The translations under genes were made by a program, and so were the position numbers. 22,128 nucleotides of DNA, taken from the NCBI GenBank assembly GCA_964575675.1, contig CAZNRY010000050.1:1-22128 (forward strand). Direction: 5' to 3'. The DNA is from CAZNRY01 sp964575675. GTDB lineage: Bacteria; Eisenbacteria; RBG-16-71-46; CAIMUX01; VGJL01. Positions 14,435 through 22,040 of the stretch are shown piece after piece (within the stretch, counting starts at the first letter, position 1; each line of letters starts with the position of its first letter). The notes below the pieces were generated by a model. It was given only the letters and a program-made list of their open reading frames with translations, made no database searches and was not told where the DNA came from.

Positions 14435-15604
14435 ATGGAGAGCATCGTCCACGCGGTCAGAGGTTTCATCTACCCGAATGAGGTGGAGCTCCAGTGGAGC
14501 CTTCTCATCGTTCTCTATCCCTTCATCACGGGACTCGTGGCCGGGGCCTTCATCCTGGCTTCGCTCGAGCGCGTCTTCAACGTCGCGGCCGTGAAGCCAA
14601 CCTACCGGTTGTCGCTCTTGACGGCGCTCTCCTTCCTTCTCGTCGCGCCGCTTCCGTTGCAGCTCCACCTCGGGCATCCCGAGCGCTCCTACGAGATGTA
14701 CCTGACGCCGCACAAGAGCTCCGCGATGGCGATGTTCGGCTTCGTGTACCTCTGGTACCTGCTGGTCGTGCTGCTCCTCGAGATCTGGATCGACTACAGG
14801 AAAGAGATCGTCCTGATGGCCCGCAAGAGCCGCGGCCTGAAAGGGCTCTTCTACCGGCTCCTCACCTTGGGCTCCACGAACATCACTCCGCGGGCGCTCG
14901 AGATCGATGCGAAGGTGGGCCGCTTCATCACCGTGATCGGGATCCCCTCGGCCTTTCTCCTCCACGGCTATGTCGGATTCATCTTCGGCTCGATCAAGGC
15001 CAATCCGTGGTGGTCGACCCCGCTGATGCCGGTCGTCTTTCTCTTCTCGGCGATGGTTTCGGGGATCGCGACCGTGATGCTGATCTACATGGTCGCCACC
15101 TGGCTCCGCGGGCTCAAGATCAAGATGGAGTGCGTCGACACGATCGCGCGCTACCTTCTCTACGCCTTCCTGATCGATTTTTCCCTCGAGATGCTCGACT
15201 TGATCCACCGGATCTACGAGGCCGACGAATCGTTCAAGAGCCTGGACTTCATGGTCCACACCAAGCTTTACACCTCGCAGATCGTCATCCAGATCGTGAT
15301 CGGCACGCTCGTGCCGCTCCTGCTGCTCGGCCTGACGCAGGTGAGCCGGCTGACCGAGGCGGCGAGGAAGGGCATCTACTTCTTCGCGGGGATCCTCACG
15401 CTGATCGGGATCTTCGCGATGAGATGGAACGTTGTGATCGGCGGGCAACTCTTCTCCAAGAGCTTTCTGGGCTACACGACCTATAAGCTCGACTTTGCGA
15501 CCCGGGAGGGGCTGTTGCCGTCGATCATCCTGATGGCGCTACCCTTCGGAATCCTGTGGGTCCTGATCAAGCTCCTCCCGCCGTGGAGCGAAGACGAAGC
15601 GTGA
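14435..15604 (+). CDS. nrfD: NrfD/PsrC-family integral membrane quinone-interacting subunit
   Basis: AGGGAGGGGAG precedes ATG 14435. The 389-residue protein is very hydrophobic, with about eight to ten transmembrane helices. The early segments match the NrfD/PsrC family (WSLLIVLYPFITGLVAGAFI, LLVAPLPLQLHLGHPERSYE, the typical HLGxPxR element). In this family the membrane subunit oxidises or reduces menaquinone and exchanges electrons with the FeS subunit, here encoded immediately upstream. It is the last gene of the operon; a convergent gene follows. The symbol denotes family membership, not proven orthology to E. coli nrfD. Confidence 0.88.
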   Translation: MESIVHAVRGFIYPNEVELQWSLLIVLYPFITGLVAGAFILASLERVFNVAAVKPTYRLSLLTALSFLLVAPLPLQLHLGHPERSYEMYLTPHKSSAMAMFGFVYLWYLLVVLLLEIWIDYRKEIVLMARKSRGLKGLFYRLLTLGSTNITPRALEIDAKVGRFITVIGIPSAFLLHGYVGFIFGSIKANPWWSTPLMPVVFLFSAMVSGIATVMLIYMVATWLRGLKIKMECVDTIARYLLYAFLIDFSLEMLDLIHRIYEADESFKSLDFMVHTKLYTSQIVIQIVIGTLVPLLLLGLTQVSRLTEAARKGIYFFAGILTLIGIFAMRWNVVIGGQLFSKSFLGYTTYKLDFATREGLLPSIILMALPFGILWVLIKLLPPWSEDEA

Positions 15605-15694
15605 TCTTGACCGTTGCGCCGGCGGGGAGACACGCGCCGCGGGGACGGGCGACCGGTAAGCTCCGGCCGCGGTGACCATCGAGACCGGGTCGCT

Positions 15695-15716
15695 CCCGCC
15701 CGCTTCGCGCGGCGGG
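15695..15716. terminator. GC-rich hairpin between convergent genes
   Basis: CCCGCC (15695-15700) pairs with GGCGGG (15711-15716), with further CGC/GCG pairing inside. It lies 90 bases after the NrfD-type stop and directly beyond the stop of the - strand gene. No T-tract follows on either strand. Confidence 0.35.
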
Positions 15717-15717
15717 A

Positions 15718-16485
15718 TCAATGAACGATGATCAATCGTCTCTGACTCGATCCACCCTCTCCGATGAGACGGCAGTAGTAGACCCCCGCCGCAACTGAGG
15801 ATCCCGCATCGTCCCTTCCATCCCAGGACATGCTATTGGGGCCTGCGTGTGCATGACCGTCGAAGAGGCTTCGGATCTGGGTCCCTCCGGGACCAAAGAT
15901 CGCGAGACGGATCGGCCCGTCTTGCGGGAGCGCAAACTGGATGGTCACGGCCCGTTGTGTCGGATTCGGGTAGCAAGTCATCAGCAGCGGGGCCGAGAGG
16001 GCCGATTGCTCCTGTCCGAGTGGTTCGGGAATGGGGGCGGCCTGCGGCTCGGCCTGACATGGAGGCGGATCGACCTGCGTGTCCCTTCCGGACGGCTCGC
16101 CGCGCCATGCCCACTCGGGCACCGTCACGTCCAGATAGGCATGTCGGGGACCGGTCTCGTCATGCCAGAAAAAGTCGATCTGATATTGGCCTGGCGGGAC
16201 CGGTCCAACCTCGACCGGGATCGTGTAGCAGCACATACAGGCGCAAGCAATGGTGAGGACCTCCGTCTCTACGACCGAGATGAGGTTCCCCTCCTGGCTG
16301 ATCGAGTAGTCGAACCGGTCCGGACAGCAGTTGTATAGGGCGTTCTCGTGCGTGATCAAAATGACGCCGCCTGCCACCGAAGTTCTGAAATAGTCAAGCC
16401 CCCAACACCAGCCCATCTGGCCAAGAGCAGGGGCGGCTGCCGCGGCAAGGACGAGACAGCACAGAAGGATGCTTCTAACCTTCAT
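15718..16485 (-). CDS. Small Cys-rich secreted protein with C-terminal sorting domain
   Basis: Start ATG 16485 (MKVRSILLCC) follows GGGAGGTG; the longer frame to 16569 adds a non-protein-like extension. The 255-residue product has a signal peptide ending near AAAAAPALGQ. The mature part is short and Cys-rich (WCWG, NCCPD, TIACACMCCYTIPVEVGPVP) and then reads as a beta-sandwich (GQYQIDFFWHDETGPRHAYL). I recognise no family for it. A Pro-rich linker (VDPPPCQAEPQAAPIPEP) leads to a FlgD/T9SS-like domain: TCYPNPTQRAVTIQFALP, IRLAIFGPGGTQIRSLF, NSMSWDGRDDAGSSVAAGVY and RRLIIVH. It is probably surface-exposed or secreted. The cysteines may form disulfides or bind metal. It sits 125 bases downstream of the OPT transporter on the same strand. 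Confidence 0.8.
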   Translation of the reverse strand: MKVRSILLCCLVLAAAAAPALGQMGWCWGLDYFRTSVAGGVILITHENALYNCCPDRFDYSISQEGNLISVVETEVLTIACACMCCYTIPVEVGPVPPGQYQIDFFWHDETGPRHAYLDVTVPEWAWRGEPSGRDTQVDPPPCQAEPQAAPIPEPLGQEQSALSAPLLMTCYPNPTQRAVTIQFALPQDGPIRLAIFGPGGTQIRSLFDGHAHAGPNSMSWDGRDDAGSSVAAGVYYCRLIGEGGSSQRRLIIVH

Positions 16486-16581
16486 CTTGCACCTCCCGAA
16501 AAAGGGGACATAGACGCCAACCAGATCGTGTCGGGAAGACGGCCAACAGTCTAGCCCCGAACCAAGCACGGGTCAAGCGAA

Positions 16582-16610
16582 CCGCGCCGGCTTCCCGGGC
16601 CCCCGCGCGG
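16582..16610 (-). terminator. Hairpin immediately after the OPT transporter stop codon
   Basis: CCGCGC (16582-16587) and GCGCGG (16605-16610) form a 6-bp stem with a GC-rich 17-base loop, abutting the TAG at 16611-16613. No T-run is present. It may separate the transporter from the downstream secreted-protein gene or only attenuate read-through. Confidence 0.3.
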
Positions 16611-18569
16611 CTACAGGAGGAAGACCTTCACCAGCACGTCGGTAATCCCGACCAACGCCGCGCCGGCGATCAACCCCGCGCAGATCGGCTCTTGCGTGTC
16701 GACCCACAGACCGTACCCCCTCGATTCGGGCTTCCCGCCGTAGCGACGGCGCATGAACCAAAAGAAACCGGCGCCGACGAACATCGCGATCGTCGAATCG
16801 GGCGGAATCACGACGCCCAGCCCGATCGCGAGGGGCGAGAGCGGGAATCCCTTCTTCCGCAAGATCCGAACGAGCTCGAGCGCGAGCCCGACGGCCGCCG
16901 CGATCGCCATCGCGAGGACGGCCGACTGCGGGATGGGGGACTTCCCCTGCGAGAAGACCGCGGCGACGAGATCCGAGACGCCCTTCCACTGCAGAGCGGA
17001 GGGGAATCCGAACTGGTTCGTGATCATCGAGTCCTGCAGGTTCATCCCCGGCTTGTAGTCCGAGAGGAAGAGAAGGTAGAAGAGCGGCGTGCTCGCGATC
17101 GCGCCCGCCACGATGCCGATGCAGTGCCCGATCGCCTGCTGGCGGGGCTTCGCGCCGAGCATGTAGCCGGGTTTGATGTCCATCAGAAGGTTCGATGCGT
17201 TGGACGCCACCTCGGTGCACATCGTCGCGGTCATTAGATTCGTCGGGGGATGGCGCGGGTGAAGGGTCCCGAAGAGGAACTGCGGGATCTTCGAAAGCGA
17301 GCCGGTCGGCGTGATGCCCGTCAGGGCCGTGGAGTTGGCCGCGATCAGGGTCAGGATGATGATGAGCGGGATCGCGAGCGCGCCCAGGTCGATGCGGACG
17401 CCGAACCACACGTGGGTCATCCAGACGCCGATCACGCCGAGGATCGGCACGCCGACAAACGAGATCCAGAGGGGGAGCTCGATGTGGGCGACGATGTCCT
17501 CCCCGGTCTTCTTCTTCTTGAAAAATCCGCTGAAGGCGCTGACGAGGATCTTCGGCTTGGCGAAGAGGGAGGCGAGCGCGGCGGTCACCATGATCGCGAT
17601 ACCCCACCAGAGCGCCCAGATGTTGAGGACGTGGATGCGGCTGAACGTGCCGTCGGGGCGCGCGGGAATCTCCCCGATTGCGATCATCCAGGGGACGATC
17701 ACGCAGAAGTTCAGGACCATCCCGATCAGCATGCTCACCCCGGCGCGAATCCCCATCAGCCCGCCGGCGCCGACCATGGCGAGGTCCATCGTGGCGGTGA
17801 GACCGAGCTGGCGGACGTCCACGCCCGCGAGCTTCGGGATCGGCAGCCGGCCCTTGTCCGCCAGGGCGTAGTACCAGGCGGTCAGATCCTCGGGCAGGTT
17901 CCAGAATCTCTTCAGCCCCAGGGCCTTCGTCTGGAGGAAGTTCATGATGTTCTCGCCCGAGATGAACTTCAGCCCGCCTGCGATCAGGGCCGCCGCGGCG
18001 AGGGTCTTGGCCTTGAAGAGACCGACCGAGGCGTGCGAGGTGTAGAGCGTGTCCAGCACGACGCCGCATGCCCGCCCCTCGGGGAAGGGCTGTTGCTCGT
18101 CATTGATGAACCTCCGCTTCATGGGGAACGCGACGAGCACGCCGAGGAGCGAGAGGACGACGTTAAACATCAACATCTGCGGCCACGCCATGGGTCGGTT
18201 CATGACCATCATGTAGGCGGCCATCCCGGAGATGAGCGGGCCCGTCATGTACCCTGCGGAGGTCGCGATCGACTGCATGCAGTTGTTTTCGAGGATCGTC
18301 ATGTCCTTCGCGCCGAGCCGCGAGAGCACCTTGAACATCGCGAAGGCGAGGATCACGGAGGTGATTCCAACGCCCAGCGTCCAGCCGGTTTTCGCGCCGA
18401 CGTAGAGGTTCGTCGCCGAGAGAATGCCTCCGAGCAGGAAGCCGGTCACGGCCGCGCGCACGGTGAGCTGCGGCATGTTCCCGCGGTAGACGTTCGTGAG
18501 CCACCATCGATCCTTCTGCTCGCGAGACCAAGTGGCGACCTGCTCCTCGGTCAAGTGCTGCAATGCCAT
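16611..18569 (-). CDS. OPT-family oligopeptide/metal-chelate transporter
   Basis: GAGGAGATCCC precedes ATG 18569. The 652 residues fit the usual size of prokaryotic OPT transporters, with about 14-16 membrane helices. Characteristic elements are TGFLLGGILSATNLYVGAKT near residues 42-61, ENNCMQSIATSAGYMTGPLI, GRACGVVLDTLY, and DIKPGYMLGAKPRQQAIGHC followed by IGIVAG, the conserved KPGYxLGAxPR loop of the family. Members import small peptides or metal-chelate complexes across the inner membrane by proton symport; the substrate cannot be told here. It is divergent from the metal-efflux operon starting at 18746, with about 220 bases between them. Confidence 0.92.
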   Translation of the reverse strand: MALQHLTEEQVATWSREQKDRWWLTNVYRGNMPQLTVRAAVTGFLLGGILSATNLYVGAKTGWTLGVGITSVILAFAMFKVLSRLGAKDMTILENNCMQSIATSAGYMTGPLISGMAAYMMVMNRPMAWPQMLMFNVVLSLLGVLVAFPMKRRFINDEQQPFPEGRACGVVLDTLYTSHASVGLFKAKTLAAAALIAGGLKFISGENIMNFLQTKALGLKRFWNLPEDLTAWYYALADKGRLPIPKLAGVDVRQLGLTATMDLAMVGAGGLMGIRAGVSMLIGMVLNFCVIVPWMIAIGEIPARPDGTFSRIHVLNIWALWWGIAIMVTAALASLFAKPKILVSAFSGFFKKKKTGEDIVAHIELPLWISFVGVPILGVIGVWMTHVWFGVRIDLGALAIPLIIILTLIAANSTALTGITPTGSLSKIPQFLFGTLHPRHPPTNLMTATMCTEVASNASNLLMDIKPGYMLGAKPRQQAIGHCIGIVAGAIASTPLFYLLFLSDYKPGMNLQDSMITNQFGFPSALQWKGVSDLVAAVFSQGKSPIPQSAVLAMAIAAAVGLALELVRILRKKGFPLSPLAIGLGVVIPPDSTIAMFVGAGFFWFMRRRYGGKPESRGYGLWVDTQEPICAGLIAGAALVGITDVLVKVFLL

Positions 18570-18745
18570 GGGATCTCCTCGGTTGCGGTCCAGTGCGCGT
18601 CATGTCGCGGGACGGAGGAAGAGTAGATCGCCCGATATGCGGACGCAAGGCGGGGCGCGGTCGCTCGCCTCTTGAAGGGCAAGAGGTTGGCGTTGCCCCC
18701 TTCCGATCCCATGTGGCGAGCCCCCTGATGTTTCCCATAAGGAAC

Positions 18746-18774
18746 TTCTCATGTCTGGGCGGGTATGGTAGAAT
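18746..18774 (+). promoter_or_regulatory. Candidate promoter of the metal-efflux operon
   Basis: TTCTCA (18746-18751) and TAGAAT (18769-18774) are 17 bases apart. Transcription would start near 18781, so GTG 18778 would lie at or before the transcript start. This favours ATG 18793 as the first codon and implies a very short leader. No operator repeat was recognised. Confidence 0.4.
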
Positions 18775-18792
18775 CATGTGCAGTTACGCGAA

Positions 18793-19227
18793 ATGAAACC
18801 TCTAATGCAAGAAAAGCTCCGCGGTTGTGTGGCCTCCGCCTTGATTCTGACCCTGCTGGGCCTGGGGGGGCTCGATGCTGCCCTTTGTCGTGGCTCTGAC
18901 GGTCATTTCGGGATCGACACTCGAGTCAGTTCCTGCTGCCGGTCATCGGTAACGGCTGAGGTTGGTTCGACCGGCTCGGTCGACTGGAATCAGACGCCGA
19001 TGGACCTGCTGAATTCTGCTACGGGGGACGACTCGTCCTGTGAGCATACTCCCCTGATCCAAGCCACCCCCGCCCCGTCCCGGGGCGGACTTGTGGCCGT
19101 CTGTACCAGCCAGCCGGTCAACATCCTCTGCTCCGTTGTCGCCAGCAATCCCACGCACGATACGGATCCAATGTGCTGCTCAGATTGGATCCTCTGCCGC
19201 CTGCGGTCCACCACCCTCCTGATCTAA
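18793..19227 (+). CDS. Small exported Cys-rich protein at the head of the metal-efflux operon
   Basis: ATG 18793 is preferred to an in-frame GTG at 18778 because of the promoter position; no clear ribosome binding site is present. The product has 144 residues. A signal-like segment (VASALILTLLGLGGLDA, 13-29) leads to a motif LCRGSDGHFGIDTRVSSCC (31-49), then SCEHTPLI (82-89), VCTS, ILCS, MCC and C135. That makes ten cysteines in a short protein ending in LRSTTLLI. Similar CxGxDGH...CC...C-x-x-x-PL proteins occur, as I recall, beside heavy-metal RND efflux genes, but I cannot name a family. It is likely periplasmic. A metal-binding or metal-sensing accessory role is an inference from context and cysteine content. 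Confidence 0.6.
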   Translation: MKPLMQEKLRGCVASALILTLLGLGGLDAALCRGSDGHFGIDTRVSSCCRSSVTAEVGSTGSVDWNQTPMDLLNSATGDDSSCEHTPLIQATPAPSRGGLVAVCTSQPVNILCSVVASNPTHDTDPMCCSDWILCRLRSTTLLI

Positions 19228-19261
19228 TTCTCTCCCGGCTTTGGGAAATTTCCGTTCGTAG

Positions 19262-19290
19262 GAATGTACCTGCGGGCACATTCAGCCCGC
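19262..19290 (+). promoter_or_regulatory. Two interleaved inverted repeats: alternative hairpins or compact pseudoknot
   Basis: GAATGT (19262-19267) pairs with ACATTC (19278-19283), and GCGGGC (19272-19277) pairs with GCCCGC (19285-19290). All pairing is perfect, six bases each. The arms alternate, so the two hairpins either exclude each other or form an H-type pseudoknot, where the single-base third loop would be tight. The element ends 31 bases before the TolC-type start. A palindrome GGAAATTTCC lies just upstream (19244-19253). A regulatory role is inferred. Confidence 0.4.
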
Positions 19291-19321
19291 CTGTAACCGG
19301 ATTCAACATCTCGGGGGCACG

Positions 19322-20635
19322 ATGATCCAAGCGTCCAAATGGGTATTGCTAGCGTTTTCCATCACGGCTTCGTTGCCTGCACAGACCGCCAGTGCGGTCG
19401 CCGCCGCATCCGCGGATCGCATGCCCGGTTTCCGGGCGGCCATCGACGGTCCCCTGATCTCGCTCCCGGAGGCCAGGGCGCGCGCCCTCGCGTCAAGCCC
19501 GGAGTTGGAGGCTGCCAGGAGCGCGGCCGCCGCGGCCGGAGGCGCCCTCCGGCAGGCGCGAGCTTGGGCGAACCCCGAGTTCGAGTTCGATGCGGAGGGA
19601 ACTGGAGGAGACCAGCCGGGTTGGGAACGGGCGGAGGTCACCTGGACCGTTGCGCAGAGGCTTGAGATCTTCGGAATACGAGGTGCGCGAACGCGGGCCG
19701 CTCTCCACGGCCGCGATGCCGCCGTCCTTTCGGCCGATGCCGCACGCCTTGATCTCCTGGCCGAGGTCGACCGCAGGTTCGCAGATGCTCTCCTCGCACA
19801 GTCGCGTATTGAGGCGTTGCAGGCGAGTGACAGCATCGCCGTCGAGATCGTCCGGGCCGTGACGGCCCTCGTCGAAGCAGGGGAAGTGTCCCCGATCGAG
19901 GAGGACCGCGCGGAGGCAGAGCGCACCCTGGTCACGACACGTCTACTGGCCGCCAGATTCGAGTACGCCAGCGCGCTCCGGTCTCTTGCTCAGCTCTGGG
20001 GGAGCCGCGAGACGGACTTCTCCGGAGTCCAGGGATCGCTCGAGGTCACTCCAGCCCTGCCTGATCATGACTCGCTCTTTGCTGCAGTCCCCGAACTTCC
20101 GGATCTCCGGCGAGCGGATGCGGAAGTCCGCCGGGCGGAAGCAGAGGTGAGCCTGGCGGGGCGAGGGCGATTGCCGGATCTTACCATCCGCGGAGGGCTC
20201 AGACGGTTCAATGCATCCAATGAGCAGAGCTACGTGGGCGGTATCGGCTTGAGCCTGCCTTTGTTTGACCGCAGAGGAGGGACCTTCGATGAGACCCGCG
20301 CCCGACTCAACCAGGCGCGCGCCGAGCGGGCGGCCGTTCAGAGCCGGATCGGCCTCGCTCGTGCGACTGCTTACGACGCGCTGGAGACCGCACTCGAGAT
20401 CTCGCGGAGCTTGAGAGTGGTGAGCCTACCCCGAGCGCAGGCGGTCCATACATCCGTGCAAGAAGGATATCGACGGGGGAAGTTCGGTCTCCTCGACCTG
20501 ATCGACGCCCGTCGGTTCCTCCTGCAAGCAAGGTTGGAGTACATCGACGCGTTACGGTCGGTCTGGACCGCACGCGCTGACCTCGCTCGACTGGTCGGTC
20601 AAGGTGTGACCCTAGATGAAGGGGAGTCCCAATGA
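19322..20635 (+). CDS. TolC/CusC-type outer-membrane factor of a metal RND efflux system
   Basis: ATG 19322 follows a weak CGGGGGCACG box. A signal peptide is visible up to about residue 30 (WVLLAFSITASLPAQTASA). The 437 residues show the outer-membrane efflux protein layout: two repeats of long Ala/Glu/Arg-rich helices (LPEARARALASSPELEAARS; LVEAGEVSPIEEDRAEAERT) with short beta-strand segments (ANPEFEFDAEGTG; YVGGIGLSLPLFDRRGG). The latter, and the closing segment (YRRGKFGLLDLIDARRFLLQ), are typical of the CzcC/CusC group. It forms the exit duct across the outer membrane for the adaptor and pump encoded next; the ATGA overlap with the adaptor gene indicates translational coupling. Confidence 0.88.
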   Translation: MIQASKWVLLAFSITASLPAQTASAVAAASADRMPGFRAAIDGPLISLPEARARALASSPELEAARSAAAAAGGALRQARAWANPEFEFDAEGTGGDQPGWERAEVTWTVAQRLEIFGIRGARTRAALHGRDAAVLSADAARLDLLAEVDRRFADALLAQSRIEALQASDSIAVEIVRAVTALVEAGEVSPIEEDRAEAERTLVTTRLLAARFEYASALRSLAQLWGSRETDFSGVQGSLEVTPALPDHDSLFAAVPELPDLRRADAEVRRAEAEVSLAGRGRLPDLTIRGGLRRFNASNEQSYVGGIGLSLPLFDRRGGTFDETRARLNQARAERAAVQSRIGLARATAYDALETALEISRSLRVVSLPRAQAVHTSVQEGYRRGKFGLLDLIDARRFLLQARLEYIDALRSVWTARADLARLVGQGVTLDEGESQ

Positions 20636-22017
20636 ATACGATCCATAATCGATCTGTCAAGATGCTGCTGACGTTCATCGTCGCTCTTGTCGTCGGCGCC
20701 ATCGTCGCTGCTGGCTGCCGCAAGGATCGCGGAGAGGTCGCCAGCGCCGTCGCGGCTCCTGCGCCGAATGTGGCCTCTCACGCGGCGGATCACGAGCACG
20801 ATGCGGCGAAAGAAGAGCACGCAGAAGAGAAGGAGGGTGAGGCCTCGGACCTCGACCGGCCTATCGAGGATCTCATGGGCGATCGATGCGAGCACGGGAT
20901 CTTCACGTACCAGTGCGACGAGTGCCGCTACGAGATCGGGGTCGTCAAGGTGGCTCCCGATCTCTTCGATGGCGACGGCCCACTGCAAACGGCTCGTGTT
21001 GTGCGCAGGACCACGGAAGAGTCGGTGGCGCACAACGGCGAGGTCCGCCTGAACGAAGAGCGCGCCGCGTACCTGAGTCCCCGAACGGCGGGAACGGTGC
21101 GTTCGATGCTGGTCGACTTGGGAACCCGCGTCCGCCGAGGGCAGGTCCTCTTCACCGTGGATAGCCCCGAGTTCTCCGACGCGCGGTCCGCCTACCTGAT
21201 CGCGCAAGCTGCTCTGAAACTCGCGGAGAGCACTGCGGAGCGCGAACGCGATCTCTATGAGAAGCGGGTCTGCCCGCGAAAGGACCTGCTCGAGGCTGAG
21301 GCGGCCAGAGACGAAGCCGCGGCGAGAAGCCAGGCAGCCAGGGAGCGTCTCCTTGCCTGCGGCCTGACCACCCAGGAGATCGTGGAGCTGAACACGGACG
21401 GCACCCAGTCGACCGACCTCCCCGTGAAGGCTCCATTCGACGGGACGGTCCTCGAACGCAATCTCAGTATGGGCGCACTGGTCGAGCCGGGGCAGCAGCT
21501 ACTCCTCCTCGGAGACACCTCCGAGATGTGGGTCTGGACGAGCCTCTATGAGCGGGAGCTGGCCGGCCTCTTGCGGGAACAGGCCAAGGGGACTGTTCTC
21601 GCGCATGTCGAGGTGCCAGCCTATCCGGGGCGAAACTTCTCCGGGCGCGTCGAGCGCATGAGCGGGATCGTGGACGAAGCGACCCGCACGACCAAGGTCC
21701 GGGTCGTCGTGGACAACCCGGAAGGGCTCCTACGAGCCGGCATGTTCGCCCGCGTGCATTTGAATGCGAACGGGTCCGAGCAGGCATTGACGGTGCCGGC
21801 GGAAGCGGTGCTCGAGGACGAGGGCCGCACGTTCGTCTTTGTTCCAGCCGAGCCACCGTACTTCGTTCGCCGCCCGGTGATGACCGGCCGTGCCTGGGAC
21901 GAGTGGGTGGAGGTGACCCAGGGGTTGGCGGACGGGGACATGGTCGTGAGCAGAGGCGCCTTCGCGCTGAAGTCGGACGTGCTCCGCTCGAAGATGGGTG
22001 CAGGATGCGCGGACTGA
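20632..22017 (+). CDS. Periplasmic adaptor (membrane fusion) lipoprotein of a CusB/CzcB-type efflux system
   Basis: It overlaps the outer-membrane factor by four bases (ATGA). Residues 11-29 form a lipoprotein signal ending in IVAAGC (C29). The mature N-terminus has a His/Glu-rich stretch (SHAADHEHDAAKEEHAEE, about 49-66) and then a compact motif RCEHGIFTYQCDECRYEIG (85-103). C86, H88, C95 and C98 make a likely zinc-ribbon-like metal site, found in some CzcB-type adaptors. The standard adaptor modules follow: barrel-sandwich halves (YLSPRTAGTVRSMLVDLGTR and LPVKAPFDGTVLERNLSMGA), an alpha-hairpin (about 180-245), a beta-barrel (MWVWTSLYEREL; PAYPGRNFSGRVERM) and a membrane-proximal domain (ALTVPAEAVLEDEGRTFVFV). 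It links the RND pump to the outer-membrane duct and may deliver metal ions. Confidence 0.9.
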   Translation: MNTIHNRSVKMLLTFIVALVVGAIVAAGCRKDRGEVASAVAAPAPNVASHAADHEHDAAKEEHAEEKEGEASDLDRPIEDLMGDRCEHGIFTYQCDECRYEIGVVKVAPDLFDGDGPLQTARVVRRTTEESVAHNGEVRLNEERAAYLSPRTAGTVRSMLVDLGTRVRRGQVLFTVDSPEFSDARSAYLIAQAALKLAESTAERERDLYEKRVCPRKDLLEAEAARDEAAARSQAARERLLACGLTTQEIVELNTDGTQSTDLPVKAPFDGTVLERNLSMGALVEPGQQLLLLGDTSEMWVWTSLYERELAGLLREQAKGTVLAHVEVPAYPGRNFSGRVERMSGIVDEATRTTKVRVVVDNPEGLLRAGMFARVHLNANGSEQALTVPAEAVLEDEGRTFVFVPAEPPYFVRRPVMTGRAWDEWVEVTQGLADGDMVVSRGAFALKSDVLRSKMGAGCAD

Positions 22018-22040
22018 ACCGGCGGACAAGGAGCTAACGG

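Noticed and set aside
14303..15448. 381-codon - strand frame opposite the NrfD-type gene
   Set aside because: Its product would be a highly charged, low-complexity sequence. The opposing frame is a clear membrane protein in an operon.
16573..18626. Long open frames on both strands within the OPT transporter (16573-18069 - and 17250-18626 +)
   Set aside because: The OPT frame has the ribosome binding site, transmembrane pattern and family motifs; the others are Arg/Asp/His-rich shadows.
19244..19290. Intrinsic terminator before the TolC-type gene
   Set aside because: No T-tract follows the GC stem, and the downstream genes appear to belong to the same operon.
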